Below are positions 1-10,839 of a stretch of DNA of 64,000 nt, one piece after another. Source of the stretch: Dipteris shenzhenensis (lineage: Eukaryota > Polypodiophyta > Polypodiopsida > Gleicheniales); the NCBI GenBank assembly GCA_047967505.1, contig CM106538.1. One strand, 5' to 3'. A program made the translations under genes and the position numbers. The notes beneath the pieces were generated by a model. It was not told the DNA's origin, did not search any database, and saw nothing but the letters and a program-made list of their open reading frames with translations. The first letter of the stretch is position 1; every line of letters begins with the position of its first letter.

Positions 1-267
1 GCAGAAAAAGCCAACCATCCCCATTGGCAGAAGTATGCACAAAGCTATGCCAATCGTACAACTTTGCCTGGTCTAACGGCTGATGAATCTGAATCAGATG
101 CAAGTGTCAAACGACGACAACTAGAAAGGTTAGCTGCAGGCTTTATGTTCCCTTTCCAGGATTTCAAGATTTCTATTGATCTTGACACACCAGGAACTCG
201 GTTATGGTTGCACCAAATTGGTTTATTTGAGTATGCACAATTACTATGGGAAGAATGGTTTATTTGA
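1..267 (+). other. Unrecognised open frame running in from the window edge
   Basis: The frame is open from base 1 to a TGA at 265-267 and contains no ATG near its start, so it would be the 3' part of something larger. The peptide has a short acidic/serine stretch (DESESDAS), then KRRQLERLAAGF, and no motif I recognise. Its last residues lie inside a duplicated segment (219-285) that alters the downstream frame. It could be the tail of a transposon-encoded protein or chance. I assign no function. Confidence 0.2.
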
Positions 268-285
268 GTATGCACAATTACTATG
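219..285. repeat. Direct repeat, 30-bp copies with 37-bp period
   Basis: The segment beginning TGGTTTATTTGAG occurs at 219-248 and again, unchanged, at 256-285. The 37-bp period is not a multiple of three, so the duplication shifts any reading frame that crosses it. It looks like a recent slippage or repair event. From 286 to 417 I see nothing further. Confidence 0.85.
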
Positions 286-417
286 TTTTTGGTCCTGAAT
301 AGTTCAAATCCTTGCAAAAATCAATGCGTGAGATTCCCCCTGGTGCCGCCTTCTTAACACCCGAATTGGGAGTTCCCCAAAACAGTTGGGTGCTTGATTT
401 GTTGATCTTGTGTGTGC

Positions 418-615
418 TTAAGACTGAGAAATTAAGGCTGAATATTTGGCTTGATTGTCAGTGTTAGCTTGCACTGGGTCACTATACCAGAATTCAACTC
501 CTTGTTTGGGTGAGATCAAGACTCCTCCTGTACTTGCAATATTGTTAGAGCATTTATATGCATCATCAAAAGCCAAGGTCCACGTGGACTTTATACAAGG
601 ACTAATAGCCAACAT
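418..615 (-). pseudogene. Ty3-type retrotransposon RNase H fragment
   Basis: The 65-residue frame contains STWTLAFDDAY, then GGVLISPKQGVEFWYSD and TDNQAKYSALI. This spacing matches the first strands and helix of the RNase H domain in plant Ty3 polyproteins (W-x-L-x-F-D-G-A, then G-x-V-L-x-S-P, then N-x-A-E-Y-x-A-L). The usual FDGA reads FDDA and the helix AEY reads AKY, which replaces an acidic residue of the usual active site. No other pol domain is recognisable beside it. From 616 to 902 I see no element I can name. The assignment rests on pattern similarity only. Confidence 0.45.
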
Positions 616-902
616 CCTATGTGTTCCTACGATCCAAAATCAGCAAAATAAGCAGGTGGGGAGAAGCTAAAACCTCTAGGATAGGGGTGCATTTGAAGAA
701 CATTTTCCCATCTGTTGACCAGTCATTGTCCAAGATGATGACCAGAATCGGTCCAAACCATGACCGGACTTCGTGTAGTACAGACCAAGGACCAACACCG
801 TAACATCGGTGACGGATCTTGGTGATGCAGAGAAGCAAGGCAAAGACATCACGGGTCCCAATTCCCAAGACTGAGGATTTGCAGAGAGTACGCACATGTA
901 TG

Positions 903-2272
903 CTATCCTCCACATGCAAGAGTTATAGCACTGCGCAGTGTAGAAGGTGACGCCGCACAGGAGTTATGGCACCGCCAAGGAGTCAGTGCGGGTGCAGAAG
1001 CCAAATCACTATCGGAGACATTAAGGGCGAGTCCATATCCTCGAGGGGGGATGCCTATCCACCAATTGGGAAAGAGGAGAATCATGGCAGCCAATGGAGA
1101 GATTGCAGTATGGCTGCATCAATCTATGAGTCTCCTCTCGAGGTGGGTGTACAAGACTATATGCTGCATATGAAAAAACAATTCCACGGCTCCTGTCCAA
1201 GCATCAAACCTCTCACCACCATCTTACAGAGCAATGCCCTACACTGCAGGTCTAGGTCAATGATATTGAGGCCCCCTTCCCAAGTGGGTAGAATCAGGGT
1301 CTCCCAAGCCACCCTGGCTATGGCATCTATCATGCCATCTAGTCCACTCCACAAAAAGTTCCTTACTGGTCTCTTGAGCTGAGTGATACTAACACTTGAA
1401 TGGCACCAGCAAGAAAAAACAAACCAAGCAGTAGCCAGTAACACCTGGTTGACCACCACGACCCTAGATGCAAGGTCTAGTTTGACCAAATTCCAAAAAA
1501 GGAATTTTCCTCCTTATGCTCTCCAACACAGGAGAAAACTGTTGTGCAGAAGAGATGCCCACACCTACCTGGCACCCCAAATAGCTGACAGAGATACCCC
1601 TTTTAATACAAGTGAAACCAATATTAGCTCCCTTAGTCCGGAGTGTCCTCAGTGTTGATCCAAAAGCCATTGGATTTGTGCCAGTTTATATGTGCCTCTG
1701 CTGCCATGCAAAACAAATCCAATGCTATCCTAAAAGAAGTGAGCTTCTGTGGCGTGGCATCCAAAAAAACTGCCGTATCATTTGGTAGCTCACTGTCCAA
1801 TAGCTCATCTTCTTGTGTCAATGGAAGTCTCAGGTCAACAATATAAGCATGAGATCTAATGTAGATACTCATAGCTTCATCCACAAACAAGAAAAGAAAG
1901 GGGGCTAAAGGACATCCTTGACAGACTGATCTAGAGATCCAAACTTGTCTCACCTAACTCCTCCAATAATTACCTGGCTATGGGCTGATTTATAAAGAGT
2001 AGAGACCCCTCTAATCCAATCATCTGTAGATCCCCCTCTAATCCAATCATCTGTAGATCCGAAATGAAGAAGGGTTTCCTTAAGAAAGCCCCAATCTACC
2101 TTGTCATAGGCTTTCTCGAAGTCCAGGAGTAGAATGGCCAGCCTTTGGCCACTATGCATTGCCCACTCAAAAGCCTCTCAAAATGATAAGATGAAGATGA
2201 TTGAAAGCGATAGAGGAAAGCAAAGGTGAGAGTGCAGTATGCTCCCAACACTTGTTGATAAACATAAAGACT
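903..2272 (-). pseudogene. LINE A reverse transcriptase, decayed copy
   Basis: Several - strand pieces align in order with the LINE A ORF2 at 36551-39721: LLLDFEKAYDKVDWG at about 2100-2150, SRSVCQGCPLAPFLFLFV at about 1890-1945, SELPNDTAVFLDA (the RT catalytic box, normally ADD) at about 1770-1800, then YLGCQVGVGIS and the LDLASRVVVVNQVL stretch at 1157-1489. The frame changes between pieces and the catalytic A-D-D reads P-N-D. A 27-bp in-frame tandem duplication at 2011-2060 doubles STDDWIRG. This copy cannot encode active RT. At its upstream end it is cut by the poly-T of a younger LINE A 3' end at 2275. Confidence 0.85.
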
Positions 2273-2274
2273 TC

Positions 2275-2955
2275 TTTTTTTTTTTTTTTCCATGAAAGAG
2301 ACTTCTATCAAGTAAGAGAAAAAACCCGCAAGAGCAAGCTCAAAGCAGAATACATCATGAAACCATGAGTATAAATAAACCCCTCAAAATGAGGTGGAAA
2401 ACAACCAAGGCTGAGGCTGAAAGTGCCACCTCAACCTTGTAAGAGTCTCAGAGAAGAAAGGAGAATCCTTCCATTCCCTGAAGAACGAAGCCCTCCTAGT
2501 TGAGGCTGCATGGGAGTCTCCTTGCATACTCGTCTATATGGCCATCAAAGTATGTATGGTGTTTGTCCAGATACTAGCCAATGTGTGCGAGGGATGAACT
2601 TGAGTTCCCTCCAATGCTGCCTCTGTGCATCTGGCTCTCCAAATATGCCACGCTGCTATGCTCGCCAGTATCTCCCAAGAGGTATCCACAGAGGCATGTA
2701 CAGCTACAAAAGGAAGGTGTGGTACCACATCCAAAGAACAAGACTCAACCTGAAGACGTCGAATCGAAATGGCCCGAGAAGAGTCAAAGATGAAGACTTT
2801 GCAGATGCAAATTGAAGGAAATACTTGAAGATGGAGGGGATACTCGACGGTTCCTCCTCCTTGCGGGAAGGGAAGGGCAAGAAATGAGAGAGGTGGGGCT
2901 ATTCCTGATATGAGCGTGGAGTAAAGGCTTCGAGTGCCCCATGCCAAGCTCTACA
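2275..2955 (-). mobile_element. LINE A 3' end, 5'-truncated copy
   Basis: A T-run at 2275-2289 is the poly(A) tail of a - strand element. The next 500 bases align closely with the LINE A 3' region at 32916-33440, through the 3' UTR and the C-terminal ORF2 segment containing VDTSWEILASIAAWHIW and HTLASIWTNTIHTL. After about 2760 the coding similarity weakens. The copy sits directly inside the older LINE A RT fragment to its left, so it is a LINE inserted into a relative. Confidence 0.8.
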
Positions 2956-2960
2956 TGGTG

Positions 2961-3415
2961 TTTTTTTTTGGGCAAAAAAATACTTTTATTAAGTATGAAT
3001 GAAAACCACAGAGCAAGCTCAATTCAAAAGTACATTATGTCAATATAAACATGAGAGAAATCAAAGCTCAAAAAGAGCTAGCAAATAACTAGGGATGAGG
3101 CTGAAAATGCCAAGTCAACCCTGAGACAGAATCAGAGAAGAAAAGAGATCCACTCCAAACTCTGAAGAAAGTGTTCCTCCTAGCAGAGGTTGCTCTCGAT
3201 GACCCTTGCATACTCGCCTATATGACCATCAAGGTATGCATAGTATCAGTCCAAATACTGGCCAATGTTTGAGAGGGGTGAACTTGGAATCCATCCAATG
3301 CCTTTGTACATCTGGCTCTCCGAATATGCCAAGCTGCAATACAAGCTAGAATCTCCCATGATGTCTCTACCGAAGCATGTGCAGCTCTGAAAGAAGTAAA
3401 AGCAACAGGACCATG
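2961..3415 (-). mobile_element. Second LINE A-like 3' end in tandem
   Basis: A T-run at 2961-2969 is followed by sequence like the previous copy (terminal region, 'gaggctgaaaatgcc', 'agccaactcaaccctg'-type stretch, then a diverged C-terminal ORF2 segment) but clearly more divergent, so it belongs to another subfamily. It is 5'-truncated near 3415. Its tail lies at the 5' end of the preceding copy, giving two LINE 3' ends head to tail. Confidence 0.7.
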
Positions 3416-3419
3416 ACTC

Positions 3420-3915
3420 TACTAATTGTCAGCAAACCAAAAAATCCCCATCCATAGTTTTTTCCATACGTGACCATACGCATACGTCATACGGGTACGG
3501 AAGTATGATTGGAGTATGGTTCAGCCCTTGGGGCTGAATCATACGTGACCCTAATTTTCAGAAAAATATAGATTGTACACATTTACTTGAGAGAGAACTG
3601 CAAAACTTTCAACTTCAAACTTTTATTGATTTTAAAGTCGTGAATCATGAATCATGATTCATGGAAGAGTGCAGGGACTGGATTCCGTCATCTGATACAT
3701 AGTGATAAACACCAAAACATCATGATCAATCATCCAAGGTAGCAAGTAGTAGATACTAGAAAAGTGAACGAGGCCTGGGCCCTGTAGGCTGCAGGTACTA
3801 CATCAAAGGCAAGCTAGAAAACATCATATAACAAACTGAAAAGGCTGCCAGCCCTGCAGGCTGCCACAGCTAGGAAACAAAACTGAAATGCATCACAACT
3901 GATGAGGCTCAAGCC
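3420..3915. other. No gene seen; TACG-rich patch and short palindromes
   Basis: This stretch holds several CATACG/ATACGG words at 3466-3510 and a short inverted repeat around 3652-3661 (gaatcatgattc). It may be the 3' flank of the hAT transposase gene to the right. I could not find a terminal inverted repeat pair or an 8-bp target duplication. Confidence 0.4.
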
Positions 3916-5966
3916 TCAAGGTGCATCCTCATCTTGTGCCTCATCCTCATCATCATCAGCATCAGTGGCATCCTCCTCCTCCTCCTCATCATCCTCATCC
4001 TCATCACAGTCAATCTCATCTGCCTCGCCATGGGACTCCAAAATACTGGAGCTGCTTGAAGCTGCAGCAACATTCATCCTTCCTGTAACAAGAGGGGATT
4101 GTCTGGCTGGAATCGCCTCTTCTCCCTCTGTAGTCTCTTACAAAGCAAGCAGCCTCTCATCATCCTTCTCCTTGTTGATCATTTCCAAGGTCACTCTTAT
4201 CTTCTCAAATCCCCTTTCCTTGATTTTTGAGATCACTCGTCGCAAATTAGTATGGATGTATATTAATTGTTCTGTATTCTTTGGAAGCAACCTATTTCTT
4301 CTTTTGGTATGTATAAGAGAGAACGTGCTCCAGTTCCTCTCACAAGGAGAAGCACATGTCCCCTGCGAGAGCACTCGAATAGCCAACTGCTGCAAATTTG
4401 GAGTGTGAGCCCCAAATGTCTCCCACCACTTCACCCCTTGGTGCATCCTCTTATCATCCTTCGCAATTGCCCGAGAAAATGTGCCTAACATGGACTTGTA
4501 AACATCAAACTCATCAACTAAGATGCCCTGCCTCTCGACATCATACTTTGTGTACCGCTCAATGACATCCATCCCATCATGCACCTCCTTATCACCATCT
4601 GGATTTTTATCTCTCCAAATAGGATGGAGAACAAAAGCTGCTGCATGTAAAGGAGAGTGCATCATATCCCACCTATTAACACACAAGGCTCTGACATCAG
4701 CCAACTTGGAGGAGTCTATGCCATCTATAGTCTATATCTTCTCCACCATGAGCTCATATACAAGTCCCATGGTAGCCCTTTCCCTATCAGCCAAACGAAG
4801 GATCTTTAGAATAGGTGCACATATCTTCACTATGACTCCTGCTTCCTGCCATAATGAGGCACCCAATACAATGGAAGACACCTGTTGTGCTTTCACAGTG
4901 CGTGATACTTTCTTCCTGCAGTACTCATGACTCACAACCATACGACGCAATCCATTGTAGACTCTATCATCCAACAAGTTTGCTAACACGATAAACATAT
5001 AAGAAAACCGAGTCTGTGCAGGTTTCACTAATTCCTTCTTGCTGAAAGTTCTATATAATGCTAACACAGTGTGCTTCCGAGTATCAAACGTGACAATCAT
5101 GTTGGCATGTGTTAACACTGGCTTCACCCAAGCAAGTTGCCCAATGTCCTCAAACAAGAGGTCAGGGCAATGGCATGTGCATCTAGTATAGAAAATATGA
5201 GGCCACTCCTCCTCTACCAATTTTCCTGCTCGCACATAGTTAGATGCATTATCCATGCACACTTGCACCACATTATCTAGCCCAACATCAACAATGGCAT
5301 CTTTTAATATCTCATAAATGTATTCCCCTAATTTATATTGTCCACTAGTATCCACAGACTTCAAGAAGACTGATCCAAAAATGCATGAGACCATTATATT
5401 AATGATAGGCCTACACCGAGTGTCAGACTAGCCATCACACACTATGTTGCATCCATACTTTCTCCATTTCTCCCGAAACTGCAGCAACTCTTGATCCATG
5501 CATACCACCTCATTTTTCAGCTCCGAAGTGCGCAAGGATTTATAAGATGGAGGCTTAAAGGTAGGCCCAACCTGGCCAATTGCACGGACCATTTCCAGGC
5601 CTAGGACTCCCATGCCTTGGCCAAGGCTCCCTTTGACACCTTTTGTTTCTTCTATTTTGGTTCATGTGTAGATGCACTTGCACTTGTAGCACCACTCTCC
5701 CAAGCATCTCCCAAATCAGCCACATCTACATCAAGCTCTTCTGCAAATTTATTTTTACTTGCCTTGCTTGCAACCTTCTACAAGTGTCTTCCACATTTTC
5801 AGGAGGGGAGGTGCAAGGGTCAACCCCAAGGCCTGTCAGCCCAAGAAAGTGTGCTCTTATGCGGATAGGTCCTCCATCCCATTGGTGAGGGCAGAACTTG
5901 CATTTACAAGTGCCATTTTCCCAAAGGCTTCAATGTCTCCACAAATTTCCATTCTTCTCCTTTCTT
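3916..5966 (-). pseudogene. hAT-superfamily transposase pseudogene (BED + DUF659 + hAT dimerisation)
   Basis: Reading leftward, the parts appear in the standard hAT order. A BED finger lies at about 5800-5920 (CKFCPHQWDGG, then HFLGLTG and a final Cys, in a shifted frame). DUF659 begins at about 5545 (SLRTSELKNEV, then VCDG*SDTRCRPI) and runs through CMDNASNYVRAG and CTCHCPDLLFEDI. The C-terminal dimerisation domain lies at 4210-4450 (WWETFGAHTPNLQQLA, CERNWSTFSLIHTKRRN). An acidic tail of D/E runs ends at 3916. The protein is broken by in-frame stops at 5428-5430 (TAG where the family has Trp), 4732-4734 (TAG) and 4138-4140 (TAA), and by a frameshift between the BED finger and DUF659. Without these it would be near 650 residues, normal for the family. 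The putative ATG at about 5964-5966 abuts a (GA)n tract. Confidence 0.88.
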
Positions 5967-5976
5967 TCTTCCCATC

Positions 5977-5979
<3 letters not shown>

Positions 5980-6028
<49 letters not shown>
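5980..6028. repeat. (GA)n microsatellite
   Basis: About 24 uninterrupted GA units sit immediately upstream of the putative hAT transposase start (CT-rich on the coding strand). It may have been part of its 5' leader. Confidence 0.95.
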
Positions 6029-6029
<1 letters not shown>

Positions 6030-6032
<3 letters not shown>

Positions 6033-6440
6033 GAATCCGAATTTCACAATGAGAAGAAACTTCAAGACCCAAGATTCAACAGATAACATGGAAGAGATAA
6101 GAGGGAGTCACCTCGGTCCTCCTTCAATCAAATACTGAATGCTAAGGTCACAAGAGCTCAGAGAATCTCCTCTTGCTGAAGGCCAGGTAGCTGAGAGCTC
6201 AAGGTGGACGATGGACTCTTGTTGTACGGCAAGATCTTGGTACGGCTGGTTGTACAGTAGGATCTTGGTATGGTGGCTAGCATGCTGCCTGGCTGTATGG
6301 AAATTGTACGGCTAGGCTGTAGACTGTAGTATGTACGAAAATGCGTACGGCCACCGGTGGAGCTTGGAGAACTGCGCCTGCTGCCTCGGGAGTCGAATTG
6401 CATACGAATAGCCATACGGGCAGCATCAAAGGCCTCTAAT
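6030..6440. promoter_or_regulatory. GTACGG/TACGG-rich patch
   Basis: GTACGG or a one-base variant recurs at roughly 6224, 6241, 6253 (GTACAG), 6306, 6336 (GTACGA), 6350 and, as ATACGG, at 6414. No coding frame is convincing here. It resembles the GTAC clusters in the LINE and copia leaders elsewhere in the window and may be the remnant of such a leader. Function is unknown. Confidence 0.4.
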
Positions 6441-6469
6441 TGGGGGATGGTGGCTTGGTTGACAGAGGG

Positions 6470-6870
6470 AGGACACGCGTTTCAGATTGATGAGATCTCC
6501 CTAGCCTACCGGATACAGGGTTAGAGCATCCAGAGGATTGCACTCCACGAGACAGTCCCTCCTGACAGCCTAGCTCCTCCTCCTCCTAGGGAGGACAATG
6601 TTTGGGAGGTGGTAGCCAGCATCACGGCTTGGAACATTTGGGTGGCTCATTGTAGTCTTGTGATGGGTGAGCACCCGGTTCCACCCTCACCTACCCTAGT
6701 TGCTATCTGGTAGGATATCATTTACACTCTACGGTCCACCTGGGAGCGTGGGACTCCAGGCTCCAGGGCGACTATCGAGAGGCGTGCTTGTTTCTGCAAG
6801 GCTTGGCCTGCAGGTGTTTTCTACATCTTCACTCCGCGAGTGAATCTGTGCCCCCTTCATTAAACCTGCA
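6470..6870 (+). pseudogene. LINE ORF2 C-terminal fragment (LINE A relative)
   Basis: The + strand frame at about 6590-6760 reads DNVWEVVASITAWNIW, then VAHCSLVMGEHPVPPS, then TLVAIW*DIIYTL. This matches, with similar spacing, the end of LINE A ORF2 at 33030-33440 (DTSWEIIASIAAWHIW, TLASIWTDIVHTL). One in-frame TAG falls where LINE A has Thr. It lies on the opposite strand from neighbouring elements and has no visible poly(A), so it is an old fragment. From 6880 to 7160 I see nothing recognisable. Confidence 0.6.
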
Positions 6871-7162
6871 ACCCTAACCGGCTGGAAGGGAACCTCCTAA
6901 AGGATATCATCAGAAGACATATGTAGCCTCCCTCCGATCTAAACATTAAGAACCAGGGCATCCTCATGAGCATCCCACAAAACAATAACCTCTCATTTTA
7001 TAGAAAGAGAGAGAGGGTGGCCTAAATGATAGGCACCTCTCCTACATCAAAGGAGATAACTCCTAAATCAGTGGCACCTCCTCAAGAGGCAACCTTGTAC
7101 TACATCATCACTTGTGTCATGGTCTAGATACCTCATAGCACTAATTCTGCTTCACACAATAT

Positions 7163-7208
7163 CACACACACACACACACACACGCGCACACACACACACA
7201 CACCCACC
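7163..7208. repeat. (CA)n microsatellite at a LINE 3' junction
   Basis: CA repeats with an internal CGCG and a degenerate ACCCACCT end directly abut the T-run (poly(A) of the - strand) of the LINE copy at 7211. Confidence 0.95.
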
Positions 7209-7210
7209 TA

Positions 7211-7541
7211 TTTTTTTTAAAGTGAAATCTTATATTTATGTGTGGGAAACCTCAAAAGTGGTAAAAACCCACCAATAAGTGTAAGGACAAAATTTACAAG
7301 TAAAACCTCAGAGCAAAAGTCATGAGGCAGTCAAGTAAAAAGTTACATATCAAGCTGGAGGAGGATCAAACACAGCATCCTCCAACTTCAAATCGTTGCT
7401 CTATAAAAACTGATGGAGTGATGTGCCCTTGTGATTCTTCTTGATATAGGCTGATACCTGAAATTTCTAAATCACAGGGTCAAAAACCTGTTGTAACATG
7501 GGATGAAAAGATTCCAGTAAAAAAGGTACTTTTGCATGCTA
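7211..7541 (-). mobile_element. ORF1-only LINE, 5'-truncated copy 1
   Basis: The T-run at 7211-7218 marks the 3' tail. The following 320 bases match the copy at 7560-7905 almost base for base: AGTGAAATCTTATATTT, a GTGTGGGAAAC block, 'ggtaaaaacccaccaataag', then the ORF1 C-terminal coding end. It stops abruptly at about 7541 in 'gcatgctactacacacac', so the 5' junction is also CA-rich. It is therefore a short retrotransposed 3' end. Confidence 0.8.
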
Positions 7542-7559
7542 CTACACACACATACACAC

Positions 7560-9320
7560 TTTTTTTTTTTTAGTGAAATCTTTTATTTTTGTGTGGGATA
7601 CCGCAAAAAAGAGGTAAAAACCCACCAATAAGTACAAATAAAAAATTTACAAGTAAAGCCTTAGAGCAAAAGTCATGAGGCAGCCAAGTAAAAAGTTACA
7701 AGATCAAACTGGAGGAGGATCAAAACAACGTCCTCCAGTTTCAAATTGTTGCTTTGTAAAAATTGATGCAGTGAAGAGACTGCACCATCAATAAAAAGCA
7801 CCTGTTTTTTGCCCTTGTGATTCTTCTTAATATAAGCTAGAAGTCTGAATTTTTGAATCACAGGGTCAAAAACCTGTTGCAACATAGGATGAAAAGACTC
7901 CAGAGAAAAAGAAACCTCTGTATTCCTAAATAGAAAGAGACTCTGGCACAGTCTTCACAGTCATAGGAACGGGATCAATATCTAAACTCTTTGAAGGAGT
8001 ATTGGACGAAAGAGTTGCATGAGATAAATCATGAGTCAGCATGTCAGCTTAGTCGGGATATCAACCTGAGAGAGAGCATGTGAAGCATCCTGTATGATTC
8101 CCTCTGCAAGGGGCACATCCATATCTTGAGGAGAAGAAGGCACATCCATATCTTGACAAGTTGCTCCACCACATCAGTTGAAGAACAGTGGGCATAATAA
8201 AACCCTTTGCCCAGAAAGACAAACGAGGAAATACAATCCGAGCCCACTGCTGCTTCAGCTCACCGACGAAGATGAGTTGTAGAAAGAACTCTGCCCATAA
8301 AGTAGAGACAGACCCCAAACTGTTGAGCTTGTCGAAGACCTAAAACCAGAAGGGCAAAATCCAAAGAACAAACAAAGGGGGAACCCAATGAAGGAACATC
8401 TGTAATAGAGGCTGAACATAACTGGCGCAGAAGATCTAGCTGAAGGGAAGAAGAAGGGCCATCTACGAGATCAAGCTTCGCCGATTTATAAGAGCATGAA
8501 GAAGCCAAAACACCTCGCTTCTGTCGAACAAAGACACGTGCAGGAGGAGACGACGCAGAAGGAGGAGCTGAAACGGAGAAGACAAAAGGAGAATCGGTTG
8601 AAAGACCGGGAGAGGTTGGCTGTTGCAGAGAAAGGACCGGCTATACAAAAGAAATATCCAAAAGCTGTACAGGCAAAGGGTTTCGCACATGGAAAGGCGA
8701 AACAACAGTGTGAAGAGGTACGGATGACCGTACAGCTTGTACGCACAACCGTACAGACTGGATGGACGGTTGTGCAGGTGGTCCAGCATGCAGGCACGGT
8801 ACGGATGAACGCAGAGAAAGAAGCTCAGACGAGGTATAAACACGGTGTTGCAAAACTGGTACGGTAGGTTGCAAGATCTGTACGGAAGACGTACAGGAGG
8901 TCGCAGCTTGGAGTGGCTGGGTAGAGGTAGATTTGCAGAGGGTGTAGGGTCCCATAGAAGAGGGGAGAAAGCTCAAGGAGCCTCTGCTTGCACAAGGCAT
9001 CTGATAATATGTACGAGACTGTACGGGAAAGGCAGGGTTATATAGAGATGTAAAGGTGCTGAAAGTACTGCGTTGTACGGAGGACTGACAGATAAATGTA
9101 CGTACGTACATAAAAGTACAAGGTGAGGGAACTGTACGGGCCTGCGCGTAAGTCTGCACAGGGATTGCGACCCTCTCGTGGCAGCTGGTACGGCCATTCA
9201 GAAGATCCATACGGCGACCGTACGGGCGTACGGACAGAGGGGGAGAGGCCTGCGAGGATATGTTGGCACCTTCGTTCACGACCTCACGCTCTTAGCTAGC
9301 ACCTTCGCTCACCTTCTTTT
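7560..9320 (-). mobile_element. ORF1-only LINE, copy 2 with 5' leader (internally deleted)
   Basis: The tail is T12 at 7560-7571, preceded on the + strand by CACATACACAC. The ORF1 C-terminus is at 7673-7885 (QQVFDPVIQKF, YIKKNHKGKKQVLFIDG). Frames at 8044-8508 carry an N-terminal part (SFVFLGKGFYYAH, FGVCLYFMGRVLS). Both match ORF1 of the fuller copy at 10838-12300, but the centre including the CCHC knuckle is missing. The leader at 8510-9280 is rich in GTACGG words. The 5' end runs into CT/CA repeats at about 9320. No ORF2 sequence lies between ORF1 and the tail in this copy or its relatives, so the family is non-autonomous. Confidence 0.75.
8719..9232 (-). promoter_or_regulatory. GTAC-core motif cluster in the 5' leader of the ORF1-only LINE
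   Basis: About twenty GTAC tetramers occur, most in the form GTACGG or CCGTAC (for example near 8718, 8730, 8739, 8750, 8808, 8860, 8880, 8890, 9012, 9021, 9075, 9098-9106, 9133, 9188, 9219 and 9228). Chance would give about two. SBP-domain transcription factors and copper-response elements in plants use a GTAC core, which is established. Their use here is inference. Confidence 0.5.
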
Positions 9321-9324
9321 CTCT

Positions 9325-9451
9325 CTCACACACACACACACATGCACTCACTTCCTTTTTTTTTTTTGGCCCCCCCCCCCCCCCCCCCCCCCCACACACA
9401 CACCCTCTCTCTCTCTCTCACACACACACCTCTCACACACACACACACACA
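9325..9451. repeat. Compound microsatellite: (CA)n, poly-T, poly-C, (CT)n, (CA)n
   Basis: CA repeats at about 9326-9342, T12 at 9356-9367, an uninterrupted C-run at 9370-9393, CA, CT and again CA to 9451. It separates the 5' end of the LINE copy on the left from the poly(A) of the LINE copy on the right. Confidence 0.95.
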
Positions 9452-10799
9452 TTTTTTGGTAAAATCCAGTGTATTTATATTATCATAAATTTACAAGATG
9501 GGAAGTCTCCCACTCACTGACATGAGACTCGAAAAAAGAGCCCAATGGAAAAACTCAAAAACAGGTAGAGAACACTTCAAGGCTAGTGGCATCCAAGTCC
9601 CTTGCAGCAAAACTGTCATATAAGGATTGCTTGAGGGACATTCTGAAGAAAATATATGCCTGAGGAAACTGTTGACCCATCCTAGAATGCAGTCTCTGCG
9701 TCCAAATGGTCCATAGTACCCAAAAGCGAGTCCAGTAAAAGAAGAGGAGGAATGGAGACATCTGAGATGAGAGGCATCCAAACATCCAGAAGAGTTTCCC
9801 AAATCTGATAGAGGGAAACCGAAGCTGCAGCAAATGAGAAACATGAGTGATCAGTATGCGGGATTGTGGGCAAGACCATAATAGGTGAGGAACTGTCTCG
9901 TACTGTTGAGAGCAACGGGGACAGGAAGGGGAAGCAATGCGGCGTGCTGCCAATTTAACCCCAATGGAAAAGGCTCCCACAATACATCTCCAAAAGAAAA
10001 GCCTCTGTTTCAATGGCAATTTGGCTTTCCAGATTTTCATGAGTCGTGATTGCCACCAAGATAAAGGCCTATCCAAATTCCAAAGAGTGTTGGCATGCTT
10101 GTCAATCCATGGCGGTGGAAGAAGAAATCTGTAGACCTTCGAAGAGGTCAGATTGTGCATTGAGAGCGTATGGGTAGAAGGAGGTAAAGAAGTCAAATTC
10201 CAGTCCATTAATCTGTCTTGTGCAAACAGTGGAGGAACTGGAACAAAAGGCTGCAGCATAGCTGAAAGTGTTCTCCAAATGGACCTATGATGCAGGCCCA
10301 AGGAGAATGTCCTGCAAGCTTGTGGAAATGAAAGCATACAACCTTGTTGATCCACAACATCACCAACAAATCTGACGCCCAATTTCATGAGATTGTATGC
10401 TTTAATAGGTGCCTGTAGAGCGAGAGGCAATTCAAACACCTTACTCCAATGGATGCTTTCCAATTGAAAAGAATTACCATGATGAGAAGAAGCACCTGTC
10501 CATTTTGCATATGAGAGAATTCTCTTCCAATCATGAATAAAAGCAGAAGAAACAGGGCAACCAGGAATTTTCCCTTGAAATGTGGACATGACTGCTTCCC
10601 AGTGATCTGTAATCCAATGCCCATATGCATGAGTCGCCATGTTTCCACACATAGCTGCTAACATAATAGCCCATGGCTGTTTTTGCTGAAGAAAATCAGC
10701 AATCATAGTGCTCTTTCGTGCCAACATATGAACCTGGAGATTGAGAATATTCAGCCCCCCATGAGTCTTAGGTGAACAAATGGACTGCATAGGTAGTAG

Positions 10800-10800
<1 letters not shown>
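9452..10800 (-). mobile_element. LINE B, 5'-truncated copy with ORF2 C-terminal half
   Basis: The tail T6 at 9452-9457 follows (CA)9 on the + strand. The frame 9555-10797 (about 415 residues) starts mid-protein at CSPKTHGGLNILNL and includes KLPLKQRLFFWRCI, then the zinc-binding zf-RVT box CPRCSQQYETVPHLLWSC at about 9880-9935. It matches the LINE B copies at 26576-27390 and 27398-28895. No stop interrupts the remaining frame, though the RT is missing. The 5' truncation point at about 10800 joins (CA)n directly; the frame even reads through the repeat as Cys-Val alternation. Confidence 0.88.

Positions 10801-10802
<2 letters not shown>

Positions 10803-10837
<35 letters not shown>
10803..10837. 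repeat. (CA)n between two LINE copies
   Basis: Seventeen to eighteen perfect CA units. The left edge is the 5' truncation of LINE B; the right edge is the poly(A) (T6 on +) of the ORF1-only LINE. Both LINEs are on the - strand. Confidence 0.97.

Positions 10838-10839
<2 letters not shown>

Noticed and set aside
3420-6440. Possible hAT terminal inverted repeats in the CATACG/GTACGG patches
   Set aside because: The words occur in the same orientation at both sides rather than inverted, and no 8-bp target duplication could be matched.
9370-9393. Poly-C run of about 24
   Set aside because: Considered as G-quadruplex or regulatory element. Within a compound microsatellite and close to an assembly-prone homopolymer; length may not be real.
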